A stretch of DNA of 64,000 nt. It comes from CALGKJ01 sp049322695. GTDB taxonomy: Bacteria; Bacillota; Clostridia; Lutisporales; Lutisporaceae. A program made the position numbers and the translations under genes. The stretch spans positions 186,001-250,000 of the forward strand of contig JBMORW010000016.1 in assembly GCA_049322695.1 (NCBI GenBank). Reading direction: 5' to 3'. A model generated the notes under the pieces. It made no database searches and was not told the origin of the DNA. It saw nothing but the letters and a program-made list of their open reading frames with translations. Below, one piece after another: positions 34,656-41,250 of this stretch (its first letter is position 1; each line of letters starts with the position of its first letter).

Positions 34656-35420
34656 ATGACGTTAGCTAAGGAGGAAGTTTACGAGCTGATGAAAAATGAA
34701 AGCTATACCTTATCCTCAAAATATGATCCGGATTGGATTATCCAAAATGAGCTGGGGTCTCATTGTCTGTGGCTTGCAGAAGCATTAGCCGGAGCTATGG
34801 AGCTTAAGCCTGGTATGAGGATTTTGGATATGGGCTGTGGAAAAGCAATAACCTCAATTTTCCTGGCAAAAGAGTTTGGACTTGAAGTATGGGCAAATGA
34901 TCTATGGATAAGTCCGACAGAGAACTGGCTTCGCATACAGGAAGCAGGAGTCGGGGACAAAGTATACCCATTAAAGGCAGAAGCACACTCACTTCCATAT
35001 GCTGATGAGTTTTTCGATGCTATTATCAGCATAAACGCCTTGCAGTTTTTTGGTACCTGCGATTACTATATGAAAAATCATTTTGGCAGATTGGTTAAGC
35101 CAGGGGGACAAATAGGAATTATAGTGCCGGGCTTGTATAAAGAATTTGAGGAGGAGTTACCTGAGTATTTAAGGGAGCTCTGGCAGCCTGATTTTTACTC
35201 CTGGCATTCGGCTAAGTGGTGGGAACGACATTGGAAAAGAACAGGTATGGTTGATGTACTATTGGCAGACAATTTTGAGAATGAAGAAGGCAGAAATATT
35301 TTTCTCAAGTGGGAGATTATCATGGGTAAGAGTAAGCTTTTAAATGCAGATAAGGGAAGAAATATAACTTTTGTAATGGTTGTTGCCCCAAAAAATAAGA
35401 GAGTAGATGCTGTGTGCTAA
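34656..35420 (+). CDS. Class I SAM-dependent methyltransferase
   Basis: 254 residues. Motif I MRILDMGCGKAITSIFLAKE (about 48-67) binds AdoMet. The acidic loop WANDLW follows, then motif II-like SLPYADEFFDAIISINALQF and post-II GRLVKPGGQIGIIVPG. The WHSAKWWERHWKRTG region may form the substrate lid; this pattern is common in small-molecule methyltransferases of Clostridia. GAAGGAGGAA (34641-34650) selects ATG 34656 over an earlier in-frame codon. Substrate unknown. Confidence 0.85.
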   Translation: MTLAKEEVYELMKNESYTLSSKYDPDWIIQNELGSHCLWLAEALAGAMELKPGMRILDMGCGKAITSIFLAKEFGLEVWANDLWISPTENWLRIQEAGVGDKVYPLKAEAHSLPYADEFFDAIISINALQFFGTCDYYMKNHFGRLVKPGGQIGIIVPGLYKEFEEELPEYLRELWQPDFYSWHSAKWWERHWKRTGMVDVLLADNFENEEGRNIFLKWEIIMGKSKLLNADKGRNITFVMVVAPKNKRVDAVC

Positions 35421-35612
35421 TATACCTACTGTTTAGGCATTTGAAAACTTATATAACCAGCACTTTCTAATGTTTGGGATAAGAATAAGACACGACGTTT
35501 TTGTTGGTTATTGTCTATTCATTAACCTTCTGCAGATATAATAACTTTAAGTGACAGGCATAAATTAATAACTTATTTGCTTTACTTGAACCTTATGGTA
35601 GAATTGAGAATA

Positions 35613-35634
35613 TGTCAGGTGCCTGGCACTTATA
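35613..35634. repeat. GTGCCTGGCAC palindromic repeat copy
   Basis: TCAGGTGCCTGGCACTTAT contains the palindrome GTGCC-T-GGCAC. Related copies are at 33674-33685 (AAGTGCCAGGCA), 35549-35560 (AAGTGACAGGCA) and, diverged, near 50704 (AAGTGTCAGACACT). It lies directly before the radical SAM ribosome site. Such palindromes are known from REP-like dispersed repeats in Firmicutes. Confidence 0.5.
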
Positions 35635-35648
35635 AAGGAGGATACTTT

Positions 35649-36773
35649 ATGAAAATTTCAAAGAATGATGCGTTGTTATGGTTTGATTTTTTTTCGCAGC
35701 TATCGGAGAAAGAGAAAATAAGTGCAAAGCATGAAGAAGTGATTTACTCTACCTTTGCACAAATTGAGGCAGCGGTTAATCATAGATATGATATGTTAAT
35801 ATCAGAAATCAGAGGTTTAAAAACTCTGGAGAACAGAACCTTTTATGTGGGAGATGAAAGCAAATTCCCTAACGGCTGTCGTTCTTGTCTTTTAGGCACC
35901 GGTTTGAGTGCAATCAGAAAAACGAATAAATGCAACCTGGAATGCAAGTTCTGTTATAATTATGGTCAGCTGGATAATATTTCTCCTGTTGGAGAAGGAA
36001 TGTGGGAAATCGGTGGCACTAAATTTTATGAGAAGGATATTGATCTGCTTCTTTCTATCCACCAGAAGCCTTCCGGTATTTCCTATGTTTATTTGGAACC
36101 ATTCATGGAAATAGAAAAATACTTGCCGGTTATTAAGAAGTTCAGTGAAGCTCAAATTCATCAGCATCTATACACTAATGGCACTTTAGCTGAAGAAGAG
36201 TCATTGAAAGCACTGGGGGAAGCCGGTCTAAATGAGATACGCTTTAACCTGGGTGCTTCCAACTGTTCAGATAAGGTTATTAAAAATATTGGAGTAGCGA
36301 AAAAATACATTAAAAATGTTGGTATTGAAACTCCAATGACTCCTGAGTTCTTTGAGGCATTTTTCAAGAAAAAGCAAGTAATTCTGGAGACAAAACTCGA
36401 TTTCATCAACTGTGCAGAATTACATCTCAATGAGAATAATATTTACAATTATTTTGGAGAAAACATGTACATTTCAAGACTAGGCTATATTTCTCCTGTT
36501 TGGAGCAGGGAGTTAACTCTGAAATTCATGAAAATAGCCGCTGAAGAAAACTGGGATTTAGCAGTTCATGATTGTTCTAACTACACGAAATTTGCTCGAG
36601 GTTTAAATCTGAGCAGCAAGGCAGGTATGTGGTTCGGAGCCAGCAATTATGCCTGCGAATTTTCTAGGATTCCTTATGATGTATTTATACCTATTCTGAG
36701 TGATGACAATTTTAAGTTCTTATATGAAGAAGAGCTGCCATACGAGTACAAACCAGCAATAATGAGTTACTAA
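35649..36773 (+). CDS. Radical SAM protein
   Basis: 374 residues. The cluster motif CNLECKFC (Cx3Cx2C) lies at about residues 95-102 after an additional pair NGCRSCLLG, which may hold an auxiliary site. GGTKFYEKDID, the HLYTNGTLAEEE strand and the RFNLGAS strand fit a partial TIM-barrel core. The C-terminal ~110 residues include HDCSNYTKFARG and ASNYACEFSRIP, with further Cys. It would reductively cleave AdoMet to start radical chemistry; the substrate is unknown. AAAGGAGGAT sets ATG 35649. The resemblance to activating enzymes is general only. Confidence 0.85.
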   Translation: MKISKNDALLWFDFFSQLSEKEKISAKHEEVIYSTFAQIEAAVNHRYDMLISEIRGLKTLENRTFYVGDESKFPNGCRSCLLGTGLSAIRKTNKCNLECKFCYNYGQLDNISPVGEGMWEIGGTKFYEKDIDLLLSIHQKPSGISYVYLEPFMEIEKYLPVIKKFSEAQIHQHLYTNGTLAEEESLKALGEAGLNEIRFNLGASNCSDKVIKNIGVAKKYIKNVGIETPMTPEFFEAFFKKKQVILETKLDFINCAELHLNENNIYNYFGENMYISRLGYISPVWSRELTLKFMKIAAEENWDLAVHDCSNYTKFARGLNLSSKAGMWFGASNYACEFSRIPYDVFIPILSDDNFKFLYEEELPYEYKPAIMSY

Positions 36774-37185
36774 GGCGCGTTGTTCAAATAAAATGATGTG
36801 CATAGTGCTTGCAGTTCTGATGTTAATATCTTTATAGCTTATGAGAAATTTGCTGATTTTTCGGCATTAGATATTGCCCAGAATAACGATCTAAGTGCTT
36901 TGAGAGACATAAGCCTAATATTTGGAGACCCTACAGAAAACTGTGTACTTCAAAAATGGTTGAAGCTATAAGTCAGAGTTCACACGGTGAGGGTGTATTC
37001 ACTCGGTGCGGTGGTGAAGAATTTTCCATCCTCCTGTCAGGCACAAGCAGCAATAAAGCTCACCGAAATGCCGAGAGCATAATAGGAACAAGACTTTTAG
37101 TGATAGCACTTATATTGGCAGTTATGCTTATAGGTACTGATTATTCAGTTTGGACAGACACATTAAAAATCAAAATACAGTTATT
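36774..37185. other. 412-bp region containing decayed coding fragments
   Basis: No intact gene. One open stretch ending at 36971 reads AYEKFADFSALDIAQNNDLS and then ALRDISLIFGD without a start. It is followed in another frame by the GGDEF remnant annotated separately. These look like parts of one lost signalling gene. Confidence 0.45.
36956..37084 (+). pseudogene. GGDEF (diguanylate cyclase) domain remnant
   Basis: The frame reads GVFTRCGGEEFSILLSGTSS at about 36989-37048, a recognisable GGEEF active-site hairpin with the following beta strand, then NKAHRNAESII. It lacks the rest of the ~160-residue domain on both sides and is followed by unrelated sequence running antisense into rsmH. Non-functional as a cyclase. 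Confidence 0.65.
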
Positions 37186-38244
37186 CTATGCCTTTACAGC
37201 CCAGCGCAGTTTTGCAGATCGAGCACGGCTGTTAAGCCTGCATTCTTCTGCTGTTGGCAGTATAGGACCGGTAGATATTTCACGATATACCCCTAAGCGA
37301 TAATAGTGTTGAAAGGACTTTTTAACAAGCCGATCTTCACCTGAGTGAAATGACAGTATAGCAGCACGGCCACCCTCTGCCAGGGCAGTTGGAAGCTTCT
37401 CCAAAAACTCATATAACACATCAAATTCTCTGTTTACATCTATTCGAAGCGCTTGAAAGCACCTTTGACAGGCTTTTTTTATCTCTTCTTCTCTATTTTT
37501 ATATGGAAGATACTGAAGAGCATCTTTTATAACCTGGCGAAGCTGTGTTGTTGTTGATATCTCTGCTCCTTTTTTTGTCTCAGATATAATAGCCCGGGCA
37601 ATTGCAGCGGCATTAGGCTCGTCTGAGTTTTCTATCAGAATGCCCTCCAACTCACTTTGTCCTATAGTTTTAAGGCGTTCTGCTGCTGAAATGCCTTTTT
37701 TGGGATTCAGCCTTAAGTCCAAAGGTCCTTCTTTCTTATAAGAGAAGCCTCTATCAGGATTGTCTATTTGCATGGAGGATACCCCTAAATCTGCCAGTAC
37801 AAAGTTCAGTGGTCCTGATTCATAGACTATCTGATTTATTTGGGAAAAGTTCATTTGCCGGATAGTCAAGATCTCGGGACCATAGCCTAAACGTTCCAGG
37901 CGATCTTTTGTACGAGGCAACTCGATGGGGTCAACATCTATTGCATATAAGTGTCCTTTGGAGTCCATGCATTTAAGCATTTCCAAGGTGTGACCTCCAT
38001 AGCCAAGTGTCGCATCCAATCCGATCTGCCCCGGGGCAATCTGCAGAAAATCCAGTATTTCCTTAACACAGATAGAAATATGCATTCCTGCAGGAGTATT
38101 ACCCTTTCTAATAACCTTTTCAATTGTATCAGCATATTTTTCAGGTTGATGTTCTTTATATTTTTCTTTATATGTCTTAGGGTGGGTGCCTTTATATCGA
38201 ACACGACGCTGATGCTTTTGCTCTTGATTATCCATTGTGCTCAT
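37186..38244 (-). CDS. rsmH: RsmH-like 16S rRNA (cytosine-N4)-methyltransferase, off-cluster
   Basis: 352 residues. A basic N-terminal extension of ~50 residues (EQKHQRRVRYKGTHPKTYKE) precedes the core: HISICVKEILDFL, the AdoMet motif IGLDATLGYGGHTLEML, LADLGVSSMQIDNPDRGFSY (the DLGVSS-Q-D family signature) and AILSFHSGEDRLVKKSF (the SFHSLEDR-like motif). It methylates C1402 of 16S rRNA in the family. The gene lies far from any division (mraZ-ftsL) genes and has an unusual N-terminus, so it is probably a second RsmH paralogue. A GGAGGGAGG ribosome site precedes the ATG. Confidence 0.85.
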   Translation of the reverse strand: MSTMDNQEQKHQRRVRYKGTHPKTYKEKYKEHQPEKYADTIEKVIRKGNTPAGMHISICVKEILDFLQIAPGQIGLDATLGYGGHTLEMLKCMDSKGHLYAIDVDPIELPRTKDRLERLGYGPEILTIRQMNFSQINQIVYESGPLNFVLADLGVSSMQIDNPDRGFSYKKEGPLDLRLNPKKGISAAERLKTIGQSELEGILIENSDEPNAAAIARAIISETKKGAEISTTTQLRQVIKDALQYLPYKNREEEIKKACQRCFQALRIDVNREFDVLYEFLEKLPTALAEGGRAAILSFHSGEDRLVKKSFQHYYRLGVYREISTGPILPTAEECRLNSRARSAKLRWAVKA

Positions 38245-38415
38245 TTTCCCTCCCTCCTTTTTATATATTATTGTTTGTTTTTATAAATCATATAATACCA
38301 AAAGAAATATGCAAAAGCAAACTTCACAGGAGGATAAAACTTAGAGCGGCTATACTAACATTATGTCAGAAGGTTGTTATGTGAGCAGACCCCGGAGGAA
38401 AGTCATATAAGCTAA

Positions 38416-38444
38416 TTGACAATTGCACTACTATGCGGTACAAT
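38416..38444 (+). promoter_or_regulatory. Sigma-A promoter of the padR-HAAS operon
   Basis: TTGACA (38416-38421), 17-nt spacer, TACAAT (38439-38444): a near-consensus vegetative promoter 39 bp before the PadR start. Confidence 0.85.
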
Positions 38445-38468
38445 GTAGCTGGCTATTATGTGGTGCAA
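38423..38468 (+). promoter_or_regulatory. Interrupted inverted repeat over the padR promoter (probable operator)
   Basis: TTGCACTAC (38423-38431) and GTGGTGCAA (38460-38468) are inverted copies with one mismatch, flanking the -10 box. A PadR dimer binding both arms would occlude the promoter, so autorepression is likely. Inference from symmetry and position. Confidence 0.5.
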
Positions 38469-38482
38469 GGTAGGTGAAGAGT

Positions 38483-38818
38483 ATGGTGGATCGATCCCAG
38501 TTAATGCGTGGAACGTTGGAGGGCTGCATTGTAAAGATTATAAGTGATGAAGAGACCTATGGCTATGAAATAGTATCACGGCTGCAGAGCTATGGGTTTG
38601 AAGAGGTAGGGGAAGGCTCAACCTATCCTATTCTGGTACGATTGGAGAAAAAGAAAATAATATCATCTGTTTATAAAGAATCACCCTTGGGACCAAAAAG
38701 AAAGTATTATTTTCTCACTGATGCAGGAAAAGAGTTTTTGCGGGAATTTGATACTGTATGGAGTGGCGTAAAAGAAACAGTTGATAAAATAATGAAGGGG
38801 GAACAGAAATATGTCTAA
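38483..38818 (+). CDS. PadR-family transcription regulator
   Basis: 111 residues, a compact s2-type PadR. The winged helix contains LEGCIVKIISDEETYGYEIV, GEGSTYPILVRLEKKKIISS and KRKYYFLTDAGKEFL, followed by a C-terminal dimerisation helix (DTVWSGVKETVDKI). AGGTGAAG precedes ATG 38483. It overlaps the next gene by 8 bp, so the regulator and the membrane protein are translationally coupled. It probably represses its own operon. Confidence 0.9.
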   Translation: MVDRSQLMRGTLEGCIVKIISDEETYGYEIVSRLQSYGFEEVGEGSTYPILVRLEKKKIISSVYKESPLGPKRKYYFLTDAGKEFLREFDTVWSGVKETVDKIMKGEQKYV

Positions 38819-39494
38819 AAATGAAACAATGTTGCTAAAAAATGAAAATATAAAGCAGTCAAATAGTTTATGTGCTGAAGATAAGCAGACTATAAAAGAT
38901 ATTATGAAGAGTATGAGCATATTCAGGGTGAGTTCATATGATGCGCAGGTAATCCAAAGAGATTTGATAGGAATGGCACAAGAATCCAGACTTAGAAATT
39001 CCAGCTTGAAAGAGGTTATTGGGGATGATATAAAAGGGTTTACAAATGAAATTATAAATAACAGCAATGGACCCTGTAAAACAGAGATACTTTTAAATCT
39101 TTTGTTAAAGCTGTCAGGATATTTTTTTGTTTGGTTTACAGCATTAGCATTTGGTGCCTATGGCAGCTTGTCATGGAAGGCTAACCCGATCATATATATC
39201 TATTATGTTGGAGTTGTATTGGCTATTTTTATGACAGAAGGGATGATTACTCCAATGTTCATTACAGAAAAAGGTCTCAAAAGGAAAATGCAGTCACTAG
39301 TTTCCATAGCTATATTTGCAGCTTTGACAAGCATTGTGTTTTTTCTGAATGATAGTCAGTACACCATAGACTTCAAAGGAGGATATATAATAATTGGGTC
39401 AGGAATGGTATATCTTGCAGCTAGATATTTGGACCTTAAAAATACTCACAGATTAGCCAAAGAAAAAAAGAACTATATACAGGATTTAGAATAA
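38811..39494 (+). CDS. Membrane protein with N-terminal HAAS-like domain, PadR partner
   Basis: 227 residues. The N-terminal ~85 residues are helical (DIMKSMSIFRVSSYDAQVIQ, RDLIGMAQESRLRNSSLKEV), matching the HAAS signalling domain that accompanies PadR genes. Four hydrophobic segments follow (from GYFFVWFTALAFGAYGS onward) and a charged tail. Partners of this kind are thought to sense membrane or envelope state. GGGGGAACAG precedes the ATG at the padR 3' end. Confidence 0.7.
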   Translation: MSKNETMLLKNENIKQSNSLCAEDKQTIKDIMKSMSIFRVSSYDAQVIQRDLIGMAQESRLRNSSLKEVIGDDIKGFTNEIINNSNGPCKTEILLNLLLKLSGYFFVWFTALAFGAYGSLSWKANPIIYIYYVGVVLAIFMTEGMITPMFITEKGLKRKMQSLVSIAIFAALTSIVFFLNDSQYTIDFKGGYIIIGSGMVYLAARYLDLKNTHRLAKEKKNYIQDLE

Positions 39495-39514
39495 AAATAT
39501 CTGTATTGTGATTT

Positions 39515-39545
39515 CCCCTGGAACTATTGTTCCGGGGTATTTTTG
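39515..39545 (+). terminator. Rho-independent terminator of the padR-HAAS operon
   Basis: CCCCTGGAAC (39515-39524), loop TATT, GTTCCGGGG (39529-39537), then TATTTTT. One bulge. Confidence 0.85.
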
Positions 39546-39656
39546 CAGAGTTCAATAAAAATGTGAGATATGAATATATTGCTTTGCTATTGCTACAAGA
39601 CTGCTAATAGATAGTCCTAGTTCGAAGGAAAATTGTAAATAACTAGTAATAATCTC

Positions 39657-39685
39657 TTGACTTTAATAAAATTAAAGCGCATACT
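39657..39685 (+). promoter_or_regulatory. Possible promoter of the DUF2089 group
   Basis: TTGACT (39657-39662), 17-nt spacer, CATACT (39680-39685). The -10 matches only partly. The surrounding 245 bp hold no gene. Confidence 0.35.
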
Positions 39686-39739
39686 TAATATTATTAAAAA
39701 CAATAATTAAGACACATTAATAAATATTGAGGTGTGAGT

Positions 39740-40042
39740 ATGACTGCCAATAGAATTCCAAACTGGCTAGCTAATTTGGAGAATGAAGATATAAGCTTTA
39801 TTAAGAACTTTATTTTGGCATCGGGGTCGTTGAAGGAAATAGCAGAATTATACGATGTTACTTATCCTACTATCAGGCTGAGACTTGATAAGCTGATACA
39901 AAAAATTAAAATCAATGATTCTGAGCCGAAAGAACCTTATATCGCACTGATTAAAAAATTAGCCATAGATGAAAAAATAGATTTGGATACTGCTAAAATA
40001 TTGATAAACGAATATAACAATCAAGTTAAGGGGTTGAAATAA
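39740..40042 (+). CDS. DUF2089-family small helix-turn-helix protein
   Basis: 100 residues. PNWLANLENEDISFIKNFIL, then ASGSLKEIAELYDVTYPTIRLRLDKLI (a clear helix-turn-helix) matches the DUF2089 C-terminal pattern; the zinc-finger half of longer members is absent. It is likely a DNA-binding regulator. GAGGTG precedes ATG 39740. Its stop is directly followed by the ATG of a membrane protein gene, suggesting that the pair works together. Confidence 0.8.
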   Translation: MTANRIPNWLANLENEDISFIKNFILASGSLKEIAELYDVTYPTIRLRLDKLIQKIKINDSEPKEPYIALIKKLAIDEKIDLDTAKILINEYNNQVKGLK

Positions 40043-40330
40043 ATGGGCAGTATAGGGTTAGTATTATTGATTGTAACAGTTATAGCTTTTATACAGGCCT
40101 TATTATCGACGAGGTACAACAAGCTTTTAGGATTAATAGTTCCCGGTATAAATATATTATGTTCTATTATTATATCTCTATTGTTCACAGACATTTTTAC
40201 AGCCCTGCTCGGACTTGTTGTTACAGCCATACCAACTATTATCTGGCTCAGTATATACAGGGTATGCAGAAGGAAGCTTGGAAAGAAAACAGTTACGGAA
40301 ATAAATCGAATGAAGATAAATGATTTATAG
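40043..40330 (+). CDS. Small membrane protein coupled to DUF2089
   Basis: 95 residues with three hydrophobic segments (about 2-20, 28-48, 52-72) and a basic C-terminal tail (RVCRRKLGKKTVTEINRMK). No family recognised. It begins at the nucleotide after the DUF2089 stop, with AAGGGG upstream, so the two are likely made together; membrane anti-regulator or target roles are both possible. Confidence 0.6.
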   Translation: MGSIGLVLLIVTVIAFIQALLSTRYNKLLGLIVPGINILCSIIISLLFTDIFTALLGLVVTAIPTIIWLSIYRVCRRKLGKKTVTEINRMKINDL

Positions 40331-40380
40331 GCATTTAATACATCACTATTGGTTATAAACTGTGGTAAAGAGGGGGTGTA

Positions 40381-40911
40381 ATGGTGAAGAAAGGCTTATC
40401 TGATAATAAGCTGAGAGTAGTGTTTATCCTGCTTATATTGCTGTTTTTGCTGATACCTGCTTCAGTAGCATTTAATCGCAGTTTGCTGCATGACTGGAGT
40501 CCGCAGGAGCCTTTATTAGGTAAATGGATTGGACAGTCTGAAGTATTTTTACCTTCAAAAAATAAAGAGTCCTCCGGTGAGCATTCAGGAAAATTGATAA
40601 ATATTGAAATCACTATAAAAGCTGATGGAAAGATTATTGGCACAATAGGTGATGCAGAGTTAGTGAATTGTACTGTAAAACAGAACAGAAGTTGGTTTGA
40701 AAGACTTATCGGGATGAAGACAGATTATATTATTAACGGCGGATACTTGAGAAACGGCATAGTGCAGGAAGATGCAGTAGCTAAAAGAGTTATCAGGATT
40801 CCATTTGATATAACAGACGGAGAATTAAAGGGCAGCATCTTTGAAATTGAGAGCTGGAATTATCCTTATCCTATTTTTCCACGCTTTCAATTAAAGAATG
40901 TAATTGATTAA
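40381..40911 (+). CDS. Membrane-anchored protein of unknown function
   Basis: 176 residues. One N-terminal membrane segment (VVFILLILLFLLIPASVAF) is followed by an extracellular beta-rich domain with GKLINIEITIKADGKIIGTIGD (residues roughly 62-83) and a C-terminal WNYPYPIFPRFQLKN. No family recognised. GAGGGGGTG precedes the ATG. Downstream of the DUF2089 pair by 50 bp, perhaps the same transcript. Confidence 0.6.
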   Translation: MVKKGLSDNKLRVVFILLILLFLLIPASVAFNRSLLHDWSPQEPLLGKWIGQSEVFLPSKNKESSGEHSGKLINIEITIKADGKIIGTIGDAELVNCTVKQNRSWFERLIGMKTDYIINGGYLRNGIVQEDAVAKRVIRIPFDITDGELKGSIFEIESWNYPYPIFPRFQLKNVID

Positions 40912-40941
40912 TAAAAAGTGTCTAATATCATATAGAATGTC

Positions 40942-40958
40942 TTAATCGCAGTTTGCTG
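40942..40958 (+). repeat. Second copy of a 17-bp direct repeat
   Basis: TTAATCGCAGTTTGCTG occurs exactly at 40472-40488 (inside the membrane-anchored protein gene, coding for the FNRSLL region) and again here in the non-coding 3' region. Extent beyond 17 bp is not conserved. Confidence 0.7.
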
Positions 40959-41047
40959 AGCACTTTTGCATTTGAATTTGGGCATTGCTCAGCCAGCCTG
41001 AGCAGCCTTCAACTAAGTGTGTTACTTTATAGTAAGGATATATCAAG

Positions 41048-41100
41048 ATAAAGATTCTTTTTGGAAAAATTCTACAGAGAATCTTTATTGTTTTGCTCAT
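41048..41100 (+). terminator. Leader hairpin upstream of the Tet(M)-like gene (terminator or attenuator)
   Basis: ATAAAGATTCT (41048-41058) and AGAATCTTTAT (41078-41088) are perfect inverted arms with a 19-nt loop, followed by TGTTTTG. It lies about 160 bp before the GTPase start in a 339-bp gene-free region. Ribosome-protection GTPase genes are often controlled by leader attenuation, so this may be regulatory rather than the end of the previous gene. Confidence 0.6.
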
Positions 41101-41250
41101 AATTTCATACTTCCTTTGATGCTGTACTAATTTTGCTTCCTTTTACAGAAATAGAAGCTCTGCCGGTGATCTTAATGAGAAGTGATTTGTTAGATTTTCG
41201 AATTGTTGGTATTATATATATAGATATATTGCGAAGGATTTAGATAGATT

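Noticed and set aside
37938..38286. Frames overlapping the rsmH 5' end on both strands
   Set aside because: Shadows of the RsmH core; no initiation signals.
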